The notes beneath the pieces are model-generated. The model saw only the letters and a list, made by a program, of their open reading frames with translations. It made no database searches and had not been told where the DNA came from. Below, in pieces: positions 1 through 8,457 of a stretch of 23,489 nucleotides of DNA. The stretch is from JBBRGG01 sp038240875 (GTDB lineage: Bacteria; Planctomycetota; Phycisphaerae; Phycisphaerales; UBA1924): contig JBBRGG010000016.1 of assembly GCA_038240875.1 (NCBI GenBank), forward strand, positions 1 through 23,489. Reading direction: 5' to 3'. Both the position numbers and the translations under genes were made by a program. Position 1 is the stretch's first letter. Every line of letters starts with the position of its first letter.

Positions 1-3000
1 ACGCGGCCGGGCTCCAAGGGCACGCCATCGATGGGCGCGACGCGATCGATGATGACCTGCGGATCGCCACGCTTGAGATCGATGGTGCCGAGGATGAAGA
101 CGACTTTTTCGGCTTCGGCCTGGTGCGCATATTTGGAGTAGCAATCGGTGAACATGACGCAATCGCAGGAGCCTGTGGCGTCTTCAACAGTAAGAATCGC
201 CATCTTCTGGCCCGCGCTCTTGCCATTTTTTACGACAATTGAACGAACCGACTGCACCATCGCCGCGAGCACAACGCGAGCGTCTTGGGCGAGGTCTTTG
301 ACGCCATTGACTGGGCATGTGGTAAACGCGCCGGTCCACGCGCGATATTCTTCGAGTGGATGGCTTGAGAGATAAAAGCCTAGCGTTTCTTTTTCTTGGC
401 GAAGCGTTTCGTTGGACGTCCAAGATACGGCTTTCAGGAGTGGCGAGACGCCGAGTTTGCCCGCGCCGGGCCTTGCGGCTGCACTTGATCCATTCGATCC
501 GCTCGAACCGCCTGCTCCACTACCACCCCCACTTCCACTTCCACCCCCACTTCCACTTCCACCAAACAGCGCCGACTGTCCCGCGGCTTTGTCCGCCGCA
601 AGTTTCGCACCCGCGCCGATTGCTTGCTCGATCGTCGCCACCATCGCCGCCCGAGCCTCGCGCCCATGCACCGAATCAAACGAGCCACTTTTGATCAAGG
701 CTTCGAGGGTTGATTTGGTCACAGTGCCAGGCGGCACGCGCTCGCAGAAGTCGAACAAACTCGTGAAGGGCCCGGTCCTTTCGCGCTCGTTGATGATCGC
801 GGCGATTGCCTTGTCGCCTACGCCCTTGAGCCCGCGCAAGCCAAAGCGAATGTGACCGTTGTGCGCCGCCAAAAGGGTCGCGCCATTAAGGCCCTTTCCC
901 GCAGGAATGCCTAGCGCGTCATCGCGCACCACAAAGAAGTCGGCGCGCGAAAGGTTGATGTCGGGGGCTTTGACTTCGAGCCCGGTGCGCGTGGTCGCGC
1001 CGGAACCAGGGTCGATAGCGCGGGTCCGCTTGCAGTCTTCGAGATACGTGATCCATTCGCTGACCTTGTTGGCCTGGCTTTCAAAGGTCAAAAACGCAGC
1101 CATGTAATGCAGCGGGAAATACGTCTTCAAGTACGCCGTCTGATAGGCGACGATGGCGTATCCGGTTGAATGGCTCTTGTTGAAGCCATACCCGGCGAAC
1201 TTTAGGATCAGCTCAAACAGCTCTTCGGCTTTGTTTTCCGCCAGGCCTTGGGTTTGTGCGCCCGCGACAAACTTGGGGCGTTCTTTCTCGATTTTGTCGT
1301 GCTTTTTCTTGCTGATGTTTTTGATGAGTGTGTAGGCATCACGCAGCTTGATGCCGCCTAGGCCATGCACGATCTGCATGACTTGTTCTTGATAGACCAT
1401 TACGCCGTAGGTCTCGTTGGTGTAGCGATCAACGATGTCGTGGACCTTGGGAACCTCGTCATGGCCATGCTTTCGGCGGTTGTAATCGGGGATCAGATCC
1501 ATCGGGCCCGGGCGAAAGAGCGCGTTAGCCGCGATGAGGTCTTCAAGGCGGTCGGGCTTCATTTCAACGAGCAACCGGCGCATGCCACCGGATTCAAATT
1601 GAAAGACGCCCGTGGTGTCGCCACGCTGGAACATCGGGAAGACCTTGGGATCGTCGAAGGTGATGCGATCAAGGTCGAGCGGGTGCGTAGGAGAAAGAAG
1701 TGGCACAGTGGCAAAGGAATCAAAAGGCACAGTGGCACTCTGCCAATTCATGAACTCCTCTGACTGTCCGACGGCTCCCCAAATCTCTTCCTCCGTGAGC
1801 GTTTCCTTGATAAGTTTGCGTGCGCGTTCGATGATGCTCAGCGTGCGCAGGCCTAAGAAGTCCATCTTGAGCAGGCCCATTTTCTCGCACGTTGGCCCGT
1901 CCCACTGCGTGATGATCTCGTTGTCCGCGCTGCCTGGCTGCTTAAACAAAGGCACGATTTCATTCAGTGGCCGCGTGGCGACGATGACGCCCGCCGCGTG
2001 CACGCCAGCGTGCCTGGTGTGCCCTTCGAGCTGGATCGCGTTATCAAGAAGTTGGCGAACCTGATCGTCGGTGTCGTACAGCCTTTGAAGCTCGGGCTCT
2101 TCCTTCATCGCGTCTTTGAGCTCGATGTTCAGCGTTTCAGGTATCAGCTTGGCAACACGATCTACTTCCGGGATTGGCATTCCCAGCACACGGCCAACGT
2201 CGCGGATCGCCGCACGAGCCTTGAGCGTTCCAAACGTGATGATCTGTGCGACGTGCCCATATTTCTGGCGCACATATTCGATCACGCTCGCGCGACCATC
2301 CTGGCACAAATCGATATCAATATCAGGGTATTCTGAACGATCTGGATCGGTGAACCGCTCGAAGAGCAATCCATAGGCAACGGGGCACGCATTGGATAAA
2401 CCAAGTACGTAACCGACCATCGTCCCGACGCCTGAACCACGGGCATTGGCGGGGATGCCACGTTGGCGACCCCAGGCGACAAAGTCCCACACGATGAGAA
2501 AGTACGCCGAAATGTTCTTGTCAGCGAGGATCTTGAGCTCGCGTTCAAGCCTTGCCACTTTTTCAAGCAACCTTGGATCAGGAGTGGCTTGAGTGACTGG
2601 GGAGCCTTGGGTGGTCCGGCGGTCCTCGCCGGTGCTTCGTTGATTTCCAAGTTGAACCGCTCGATCTTCATCAGAACCAGCCACGATCAACGTATCAGAA
2701 TGGACGAACGTCCATGCATACTCCCGGCCATGCTTCACGAGCCCAGCCTCGACCGGGTTCTCGGCAACGTACCACACAAAGTCTGTAAAGTGCGCCTCTG
2801 AACGAACGATGTGGTCAAACCATTCTTCTTCCCACAGTGAACCTTCGCGACCTTCAAGCGCATTCACCGATCGGGCGGCGAACGTGCGCACGCTCGTGGC
2901 TAGATCGGCGAGGGTGTGATCGCCAGATGGCTTTACGATCCAATGAACATCATCCGGCCTCACGCTCGCCGCGTACACGATGCATCGGTCGCCATCAAAG

Positions 3001-4556
3001 TGACGCAACGCTTCGAGCACTTTCGTGCGAGCGTTGTCGTTGAGTGTGCGGTTCCAAGTTCGCCAGGTCACGAAATAGGTCGCGCCGGGCATGGCAAGGT
3101 GAGGCAGCTTGCGTTTTTGCAAGGCTACGTCACGCGCCGAACCGAATTCACCCGGCGGATACGGGTCGCGCCCTTCAAAGCTCCTTGCACGCAGCACGCT
3201 CGTACGCGCGATCCGCCACAGGTCAACGTTGGATGATGTGCCACTAGATGTATTACCCAAGGCACTTGCTATTCCAGAACCGGCGGGGACCGCCGGACCA
3301 CCCAAGGCACTCTTCACTTCCCTCGGACTCACTCCATAGCGCCATTCAAACCCAGCTTCTGCAAGCATGCGCAGCGCAGCATCGCAAGCGACTTTGCTCT
3401 GGGCAAGATCTTCCGCCGTCGGCGTAGTTGTGAACGGCTTCAATTCAAACTTCGAGCAATAGTCTTTGTACCACGCCGTCACGTCCCCGGCGTACTTGGG
3501 GTCGCTCCGCATGGGCAGCGTGCTCGCGTCGGGTAAGTCGATGCGAACCGCGGGCGAATTGTTCTTGCCCAAGGGCAACTCAACATTGCACGCCGCCGCG
3601 ATCTTCGCGGTGTTTGCCAATGCCTCGCGGCCAGCTTCGCCAAAGGTTTCGTCATTGTACGACTCGCCATCGAAAAGCTCGCGCATCTCCGCCGGGCTCT
3701 TGACGTAGAGATCTGGGTGATAGTGCATCCGGTTTTGCTCGGCTTTGAGCTTGCCGGTGGAGATACAGATCAGCGTGTCGTGGGCGTCGTGATCCTCGGC
3801 TCTGAGAAAGTGCGCGTCGTTGTCGCAGACCAGTGGCAGGCCCTCCTGCCTTGCCAATTTAATCAAGAGCGGATTGATCGCGTTCTGCTCGGGGACGTGG
3901 TGTTGAAGCTCGACGTAGAAGCGGGGAGTAGTTTCTTGGGGCGCATCGGTTTGATTCGCAAACGCCTTGGCGTGCCACCGCGCGCTTTCCACGGCGAGAT
4001 CCCAATATTTACTATCGCGCCCGCGCGCAAACGCGAGCAAATGGTCGCCGATCTCGCTGCCTAAGTGGCCATTGATCGCGATCAACCCCGCGCTGTGCTT
4101 GGCCAAGAGTTCGCGGTCTATACGAGGCTTGTAGTAAAAGCCTGTGCGATACGCCTCGGAGCAGAGCACGAGCAGGTTCTGCCAACCTACGTTGTTCATC
4201 GCAAGAAGGACAAGGTGGAAGCCGCCTTCGCCGCCGCCGGTGTACGTGCGATCGCTGCGAGGCTTGCCGGGCGGGGTTACATATGCCTCGACGCCCAAAA
4301 TCGGCTTGATGCCCTTGGCTTTGCACGTTTCATAGAGCGAAACAGCACCGAAGATGTTGCCGTGGTCGGTGACGGCAACCGCTTTCATCCCTAATTCGGC
4401 AATGCGAGCTACCAGTTTATCAATCTGGTTGCCGCCATCGAGGAGGGAGTACTCGCTATGAAGATGAAGGTGAACAAACTCGCCAACATCTTGCGCGCCG
4501 GTGGCTGGTATTCCCGAGTTTGTTCCCGTGGTTGAACCTGCCGTATCCGTACCCAT
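1..4556 (-). CDS. dnaE: DNA polymerase III alpha subunit, 3' end cut by the window edge, with in-frame RAYT-like insertion
   Basis: Catalytic subunit of the replicative DNA polymerase. The minus-strand frame is open for 1,518 codons from ATG at 4556 (GGAGG five bases upstream) to the left edge. Seen: PHP domain from about residue 28 (FVHLHLHSEYSLLDGG, VTDHGN, GFYYKPRI); end of the PHP-to-palm region near residue 407 (GFEWRYG); a foreign stretch at about 411-660; then the palm resumes (SAYFLIVWDFVAWGRQRGIP around 683, PDIDIDLCQDGR at 744, with D745 and D747 matching E. coli D401/D403; KMDFLGLRT with D899 as the third acidic residue). GVFQFES, FRPGPMD and KSHSTGYA follow, then a Gly/Ser linker near 1331-1356 and an OB-fold region. 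The glycine-rich loop reads ANARGSGVGTM instead of the usual VGPGRGS. Most DnaE proteins have about 1,150-1,200 residues, so this one is clearly enlarged. A second short insertion lies at about 925-956. Identity is certain; whether the insert stays in the mature protein is unknown. Confidence 0.96.
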   Translation of the reverse strand, partial: MGTDTAGSTTGTNSGIPATGAQDVGEFVHLHLHSEYSLLDGGNQIDKLVARIAELGMKAVAVTDHGNIFGAVSLYETCKAKGIKPILGVEAYVTPPGKPRSDRTYTGGGEGGFHLVLLAMNNVGWQNLLVLCSEAYRTGFYYKPRIDRELLAKHSAGLIAINGHLGSEIGDHLLAFARGRDSKYWDLAVESARWHAKAFANQTDAPQETTPRFYVELQHHVPEQNAINPLLIKLARQEGLPLVCDNDAHFLRAEDHDAHDTLICISTGKLKAEQNRMHYHPDLYVKSPAEMRELFDGESYNDETFGEAGREALANTAKIAAACNVELPLGKNNSPAVRIDLPDASTLPMRSDPKYAGDVTAWYKDYCSKFELKPFTTTPTAEDLAQSKVACDAALRMLAEAGFEWRYGVSPREVKSALGGPAVPAGSGIASALGNTSSGTSSNVDLWRIARTSVLRARSFEGRDPYPPGEFGSARDVALQKRKLPHLAMPGATYFVTWRTWNRTLNDNARTKVLEALRHFDGDRCIVYAASVRPDDVHWIVKPSGDHTLADLATSVRTFAARSVNALEGREGSLWEEEWFDHIVRSEAHFTDFVWYVAENPVEAGLVKHGREYAWTFVHSDTLIVAGSDEDRAVQLGNQRSTGEDRRTTQGSPVTQATPDPRLLEKVARLERELKILADKNISAYFLIVWDFVAWGRQRGIPANARGSGVGTMVGYVLGLSNACPVAYGLLFERFTDPDRSEYPDIDIDLCQDGRASVIEYVRQKYGHVAQIITFGTLKARAAIRDVGRVLGMPIPEVDRVAKLIPETLNIELKDAMKEEPELQRLYDTDDQVRQLLDNAIQLEGHTRHAGVHAAGVIVATRPLNEIVPLFKQPGSADNEIITQWDGPTCEKMGLLKMDFLGLRTLSIIERARKLIKETLTEEEIWGAVGQSEEFMNWQSATVPFDSFATVPLLSPTHPLDLDRITFDDPKVFPMFQRGDTTGVFQFESGGMRRLLVEMKPDRLEDLIAANALFRPGPMDLIPDYNRRKHGHDEVPKVHDIVDRYTNETYGVMVYQEQVMQIVHGLGGIKLRDAYTLIKNISKKKHDKIEKERPKFVAGAQTQGLAENKAEELFELILKFAGYGFNKSHSTGYAIVAYQTAYLKTYFPLHYMAAFLTFESQANKVSEWITYLEDCKRTRAIDPGSGATTRTGLEVKAPDINLSRADFFVVRDDALGIPAGKGLNGATLLAAHNGHIRFGLRGLKGVGDKAIAAIINERERTGPFTSLFDFCERVPPGTVTKSTLEALIKSGSFDSVHGREARAAMVATIEQAIGAGAKLAADKAAGQSALFGGSGSGGGSGSGGGSGAGGSSGSNGSSAAARPGAGKLGVSPLLKAVSWTSNETLRQEKETLGFYLSSHPLEEYRAWTGAFTTCPVNGVKDLAQDARVVLAAMVQSVRSIVVKNGKSAGQKMAILTVEDATGSCDCVMFTDCYSKYAHQAEAEKVVFILGTIDLKRGDPQVIIDRVAPIDGVPLEPGR
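1692..1749 (-). repeat. GTGGCA-type dispersed repeat inside dnaE
   Basis: The plus strand reads AGTGGCACAGTGGCAAAG and, about 20 bases on, GGCACAGTGGCACTC. The minus strand contains GAATTGGCAGAGTG (1749-1736), an exact 14-base match to the intergenic sequence at 14926-14939, which is also followed by an ACAGTGGCA / AGTGGCAAAG pattern. In dnaE it encodes NWQSATVPFDSFATVPLLSP, which does not resemble the conserved DnaE sequence on either side (TEEEIW before; DDPKVFPMFQRGDTTGVFQ after). Confidence 0.7.
2604..2632 (-). repeat. REP-like hairpin, copy 2 (within dnaE, inverted)
   Basis: Read on the minus strand it is CCGGCGAGGACCGCCGG followed by ACCACCCAAGGC. This is one base different from copies 1 and 3, and the change breaks one stem pair. 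Its orientation is opposite to copy 1, so the two face each other across the RAYT-like region. On the dnaE strand it encodes TGEDRRTTQG. Confidence 0.88.
3280..3308 (+). repeat. REP-like hairpin, copy 1 (within dnaE)
   Basis: CCGGCGGGGACCGCCGG forms a perfect 7-bp stem with a 3-nt loop (3280-3296) and is followed by ACCACCCAAGGC (3297-3308). It is identical over 29 bases to the copy at 20315-20343. The shorter string ACCCAAGGCACT occurs twice here, at 3255-3266 and 3300-3311. On the dnaE strand the copy encodes ALGGPAVPAG. Confidence 0.9.
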
Positions 4557-5052
4557 GCCGACCTCCGTGCATGGGCGTGTTTAAGCGTTCGCGAAGTTTC
4601 CGAATCGCGCGCTAGTGACCGACCCAATGGATGACTCTATCGCGGGTGAACGAACAAAAACGATCCCGCTTGGGTGGCAGAGATAGCTATTCAATGGCTG
4701 ACCAAGTACATGTCCAAAGCAAGCGGCCACAGCAACACGCACAGAGAGCGAACACACTCTGATCAAGCAAATAAAGGAGAGCTGAATACGCGTGTGCGAG
4801 AGCAAGGGGACCGCAACGCCAGGTTCCAACATCAGTGTGTTTTTTCAATATCAAACAACCCAAAAATGAGCACCGGTCCGAAGGAGGGGGAATTCCATTC
4901 GAACCGGCGCTTCGTGGGGGGCAAGTAATTTTTGAAAAAACCCTGAATCAGGTAGACAGAGTGTTGTCGGTCTCTGTGTACACATGAAGTGTACACGCTT
5001 CTGTGCTTCAAGGCTAGTCTGATGTGCGTATTTATACCGAGCGCGTTCGCAA
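4557..5052. other. Intergenic region upstream of dnaE and downstream of the PEP-CTERM gene
   Basis: No convincing gene. It must hold the dnaE promoter (minus strand), but no clear -35/-10 pair stands out. An 8-base self-complementary word, GTGTACAC, occurs twice with a 5-base spacer (4976-4983 and 4989-4996). It can fold as a hairpin and may end the PEP-CTERM transcript or be a regulator site. On the minus strand CCTGATTCAGG is followed by GTTTTTTC (about 4935-4952), a weak terminator-like arrangement. A looser inverted repeat (GCACCGGTCCG / CGAACCGGCGC) lies near 4870-4912. Confidence 0.5.
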
Positions 5053-5781
5053 TTACATGCCACGGCGACGCTTGGCGAACATCAGGCCACCCAACCCGGC
5101 AAGGGCAATTGCACCTGGAGAGGGGACTTGGACGATCTGATCTTGGGCGGTTGCGTGGGTGATGCCAGCAAGTTCGGCAGCGGGAGCACCTTCGGGAAGG
5201 TTGAAGACGCCGCCAAGGAACGTATTGACTTGGTTCGCGATGCTGCTGGAAAGGGCGGAGTTGTTGGTGTTCTTGGCAGAGAAAGTACCGGTGGCGATAT
5301 CAAGGCTGGAAAGGCCGACGTTGGCATTGAAGTCATAGATGATTTCCCAGACCGCGAGCTGGAATGCCGCCGCGTAGTCGTTGCTCACCGTGGAAAGAAT
5401 ATGATTACCGCTGGCGAAGGTGTAAAGGTTGGTAAGTGCGATGGCCTTGGCAACACCCATGGGCGTCGTGCCGGGAACGTCCCGAACGGGAACGATTGCG
5501 AACTGCTTGGTGGTGCCGGAGACAAACTGGTTCGCATCGGAGCAGTAAGTGACGTAGGTGCCATTGAACATCGCGCCAAGCCCGGTACCGTTGTTAATCT
5601 GGTGGCGAAGCTGACCGGCGAAGACGTTGCTCGTGCCGCCAGGGGTCACGATCTTAACGTTTGAGCCCTTGCTCGTGCCGAGAAACTTCACATCAACGGT
5701 GTCGGCGTGAGCCATGCTCGCGGCCGAGCCAACAGCGACAACGACGGCGGCGATAGCAGTACGGGTAACGAAGTTATTCAT
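5053..5781 (-). CDS. PEP-CTERM-type surface protein, thioester-domain-like
   Basis: A 242-residue exported protein. It has a signal peptide (residues 1-26, ending in AHA), a soluble middle and a C-terminal sorting signal (VPSPGAIALAGLGGLMFAKR, 219-238, then RRGM). That signal has the PEP-CTERM layout of a Pro-containing motif, a hydrophobic helix and an Arg cluster, which exosortase systems use for surface anchoring. In the middle, YCSDAN (Cys80) and AAFQLAVWEIIYD (Gln141) match the Cys and Gln motif positions of bacterial thioester-forming surface domains, so a Cys-Gln thioester is plausible. The start has a good ribosome site (AGGGAGAG, about 8 bases upstream). It appears to be transcribed alone. 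The PEP-CTERM call is strong; the thioester is inferred from two short motifs. Confidence 0.85.
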   Translation of the reverse strand: MNNFVTRTAIAAVVVAVGSAASMAHADTVDVKFLGTSKGSNVKIVTPGGTSNVFAGQLRHQINNGTGLGAMFNGTYVTYCSDANQFVSGTTKQFAIVPVRDVPGTTPMGVAKAIALTNLYTFASGNHILSTVSNDYAAAFQLAVWEIIYDFNANVGLSSLDIATGTFSAKNTNNSALSSSIANQVNTFLGGVFNLPEGAPAAELAGITHATAQDQIVQVPSPGAIALAGLGGLMFAKRRRGM

Positions 5782-6254
5782 GATGATCTCTCCCTTTTAT
5801 GAATGTGATGTTCTAGCCAAGGACTACTCAGATCGAGCACAACCCAGCTTCCTTGCTGGCCTTGGTGTGAGTCGGGCCTTGGTGAAAGGCTTGTTGTTCG
5901 TGTGCCGACGTTGGCAACACGATCAACGCTCACACCACAACCATGCAGTACAAAGCCGTCCATGCCCAGTGATCGAGCCTGTTCAGCCGTGTTGCCGGTG
6001 GCCCTGCGCCGTAGAGGAAACTTGGAGAAGACGTGCGCCCGGCGACGGCGTGTCCGAAAATCACCACGCGAACGCACTGGAAATCACGCTTTTGGCTATC
6101 AACTTGGGTGCGATCTCGCAATTTCGCCACACGATCTCGGACCATGATCAAACCAGTCGTACACGGCTCACCCTAGAATCTCGCCAGTTCGGTGCACCTA
6201 TTTATTTGATTCAAGCCATTGGCTTGACTCAGGCATTTCTTTGAGGAGTCGTCG
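5782..6254. other. Divergent intergenic region between the PEP-CTERM and peptidase genes
   Basis: No gene supported; the short ORFs on both strands look random. It must contain promoters for both neighbours. A 10-base direct repeat GGCCTTGGTG (5858-5867 and 5875-5884) and a stem-loop TCGTGTGCC / GGCAACACGA (5898-5906 with 5913-5922, one bulged base) lie upstream of the PEP-CTERM gene and could be regulatory. No tRNA or recognisable small RNA was seen. Confidence 0.45.
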
Positions 6255-8006
6255 ATGATCGCCCCCAAGCCTCCCTTCAGCGACTTTGTTCCCGCCAATC
6301 TCGACGCAACTCGTTGGGACGCGATCTCGCCTTTGGTTGATTCGCTTCTGGCCCGCGTTGTCACCACCAAGGCGGACCTCGAACGCTGGGTGCTGGACCG
6401 CTCCGAACTCGAAGCCGCCTGTGCCGAGGCCAAGGCGGACATCTACATCACCATGACCTGCGACACCGAAGACAAGCATGCCCAAGCCGCCTACTCGGCG
6501 TATATCGAGAACGTGTCCCCCAAGCTTTCGCCCGCTTTCTTCGCGCTGGATAAGAAGTATGTTGATCTTCGCACCAAGCATGAGCTTGATGGCGCGCGAT
6601 ATGCTGTATTTGATCGCTCGGTAAAGGCCGACGTTGAGATCTTCCGCGATGAGAACGTGCCTCTCGAAACCGAGCTTGCGCAGCTTGGCCAAAGGTTTGA
6701 GCAAGTCGCTGGCGCGATGTCTGTCACCTTCGATGGCCAGGAGCGCACGCTGCCACAGATGGCTAAGTATCAAGAGCTGCCTGATCGCGCCGTCCGCGAA
6801 GGCGCGTGGCGAGCAGTCGCCGACCGCCGATTCAAAGATGTAGACGCGATGAACGAAATCTTCGACCAGATGATCGTTCTGCGCGACAACGTCGCGCGTA
6901 ACTCAGGCTTTAAAGATTACGTCGGGTATGCCTTTAAGAGCATGCACCGCTTTGATTACACCGTCAAAGACTGCGAAATGTTCCACGCTGGTGTCGAAGC
7001 CGCGGTAGTGCCACTTGTTCGCGCTCTTGAAAAGGAACGCGCCACGGAATTGAAAGTTGATTCGCTTCGCCCGTGGGATTTGGGCGTTGACCCCAAAGGC
7101 CGCGGACCACTGAAGCCATTTGTTGGTGGTGCTGAACTCATGAGTAAGAGCGTCGCGGCGTGCGAAAAGCTCGACCCGCGACTTGGCGCGATGTTGCGTC
7201 AGATGGGCGATGGCTCCGAATCGCGTGGCAGCAAGAGCGGCGCGTGCCTCGACCTCGACAGCCGAAAGGGCAAAGCACCCGGCGGTTATCAATACATGCG
7301 CGACCGCACCCGTCGTCCGTTTATCTTCATGAACGCCGCTGGCTTGCACAAAGATGTCGAAACGATGGTGCACGAAGCTGGCCACGCATTCCACTCGATG
7401 TTATGTGAAAACGAGCCTTTGCTCGCGTATCGCCATAGCCCAATCGAGTTCGCCGAAGTCGCGAGCATGTCGATGGAGCTGCTCACGATGAAGCACTGGG
7501 GTGGCAGCGACGGCTTCTACCCAAGTCAAGACGACTTCCGCCGCAGCCAGCGCGAACAACTCAAACGTAGCGTGCTGCTCTTGCCTTGGATCGCGACGAT
7601 CGACGCCTTCCAGCAGTGGATTTATTCCAACCCGCGCCACACTCGCGCCCAGCGCGAAGCCATCTGGCTCTCCCTCGATGCACGCTTCGGCGGCACGGCC
7701 TCATGGGATGGCATCGAAAAATACAAGCCCAACATCTGGCAACGCCAACTCCACCTTTTCACCCATCCCTTCTACTACATCGAATATGGCATCGCCCAAC
7801 TTGGCGCGCTTCAACTCTGGCTGACTTCGCTCGAACAAGGCGAGTCTGCCGCTGTCGAGAAGTACATGGCTGGCCTACGCCTAGGCGGGAGCAAGCCTCT
7901 CCCCGAACTGTTTAAGGCGTCGGGCCTTACCTTTGACTTCGGGCCGGAAATGCTCAAGCGACTCGCCGACCGCGTTCAAGGGCAACTTGATTCGATGGCG
8001 AAGTAA
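6255..8006 (+). CDS. M3 family oligoendopeptidase (PepF-like zinc metallopeptidase)
   Basis: A 583-residue cytoplasmic metallopeptidase predicted to cut short peptides left by proteolysis. The zinc site is clear: HEAGH at residues 373-377 (His373 and His377 as ligands, Glu374 as catalytic base), with Glu401 in IEFAEVAS 28 residues on, the M3 family's third ligand position. HTRAQREAIW and the C-terminal FTHPFYYIEYGIAQLGALQL are also typical of the oligoendopeptidase branch. There is no signal peptide and the length is normal for the family. The start is supported by GAGGAG 7 bases before the ATG. It faces a divergent gene upstream and seems monocistronic. Substrate preference cannot be read from the sequence. 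Confidence 0.95.
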   Translation: MIAPKPPFSDFVPANLDATRWDAISPLVDSLLARVVTTKADLERWVLDRSELEAACAEAKADIYITMTCDTEDKHAQAAYSAYIENVSPKLSPAFFALDKKYVDLRTKHELDGARYAVFDRSVKADVEIFRDENVPLETELAQLGQRFEQVAGAMSVTFDGQERTLPQMAKYQELPDRAVREGAWRAVADRRFKDVDAMNEIFDQMIVLRDNVARNSGFKDYVGYAFKSMHRFDYTVKDCEMFHAGVEAAVVPLVRALEKERATELKVDSLRPWDLGVDPKGRGPLKPFVGGAELMSKSVAACEKLDPRLGAMLRQMGDGSESRGSKSGACLDLDSRKGKAPGGYQYMRDRTRRPFIFMNAAGLHKDVETMVHEAGHAFHSMLCENEPLLAYRHSPIEFAEVASMSMELLTMKHWGGSDGFYPSQDDFRRSQREQLKRSVLLLPWIATIDAFQQWIYSNPRHTRAQREAIWLSLDARFGGTASWDGIEKYKPNIWQRQLHLFTHPFYYIEYGIAQLGALQLWLTSLEQGESAAVEKYMAGLRLGGSKPLPELFKASGLTFDFGPEMLKRLADRVQGQLDSMAK

Positions 8007-8457
8007 GTTGGAAGGTCTTTTCACTGAGAAGCTGTAATCGCTCGTTGCCCGATGCTATTAATTTGCTGCGCGTACGAGATCTCTCCAAGGCAGTGGGGCG
8101 GTCTTTCAATGCTATAAAAAAACGTCCAAAGCGAATAAAAACGAACTTTGTGTGACTCTTGAGTGTGACTTCTTTGTGTGCCTTCTTGAGGCACCTAGTG
8201 GTGCACGAGAAGATCCCCACTAAAGGCAAAATCATGTAAACCACAGCCGCGTCAAGGTTCGTCGGCGCATTTTGCGCACGTGGTAGCGAGCATGTACGCG
8301 CTTGCTACTGGACTTGCTACTGGGCTTGCTAGTGGGCTTGCTTGCTGGGCTTTGCTTCTCGGACGTGTTTATGGTGCAATTCACCTTGCGGTAAGGCACG
8401 CAACCGTGGTAAACTTTGATACCGCAAACTGTTTCGCGCACACGAAAGGAATTTGCT
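8007..8457. other. Intergenic region with small tandem repeat
   Basis: No gene supported. A stem-loop GTGCCT-TCTTG-AGGCAC (8178-8194) lies after the peptidase gene but lacks a T-tract. A degenerate 12-base tandem repeat of the type GCTACTGGGCTT (about four units, 8303-8352) opens short Ser/Lys- or Ala/Gly-rich ORFs on both strands, which I regard as by-products of the repeat. A possible promoter for the next gene is TTGCGG and TAAACT, 18 bases apart, near 8388-8417; this is weak. Confidence 0.45.

Larger units (their letters stand above)
2604..3308 (-). mobile_element. REP-RAYT-REP unit embedded in frame in dnaE
   Basis: Two inverted copies of a REP-like sequence (3280-3308 and 2604-2632) bracket a segment that translates, in the dnaE frame and orientation, into an IS200/Y1-transposase-like domain at about residues 480-621. 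Recognisable blocks are KLPHLAMPGATYFVTWRTWN (the RAYT N-terminal strand), VRPDDVHWIVKP (where the HUH motif should be), GSLWEEEWFDHIVRSEAHF and VWYVAENPVEAGLV. The last matches the E. coli TnpA-REP segment VDYIYINPVKHG, which holds its catalytic Tyr115. The first His of HUH is Asp here, while the Tyr and second His are kept. No stop codon interrupts the segment. RAYT genes are normally free-standing single-copy genes flanked by REPs in just this inverted layout. It could be a domesticated domain or a chance in-frame insertion tolerated in a surface linker. Confidence 0.85.

Noticed and set aside
2282..2671. Separate minus-strand ORF of 129 codons overlapping dnaE
   Set aside because: It lies in a different frame from the conserved DnaE palm sequence covering the same bases; its product has no recognisable domain.
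2604..3308. Intein in dnaE
   Set aside because: DnaE is a common intein host, but the insert shows no Hint-domain start Cys/Ser, no TxxH block and no C-terminal His-Asn. It matches a RAYT-like domain flanked by REPs instead.
5782..6254. tRNA or small RNA gene
   Set aside because: One stem-loop was found, but no cloverleaf, no TTCGA-type arm and no clear promoter-terminator pair.
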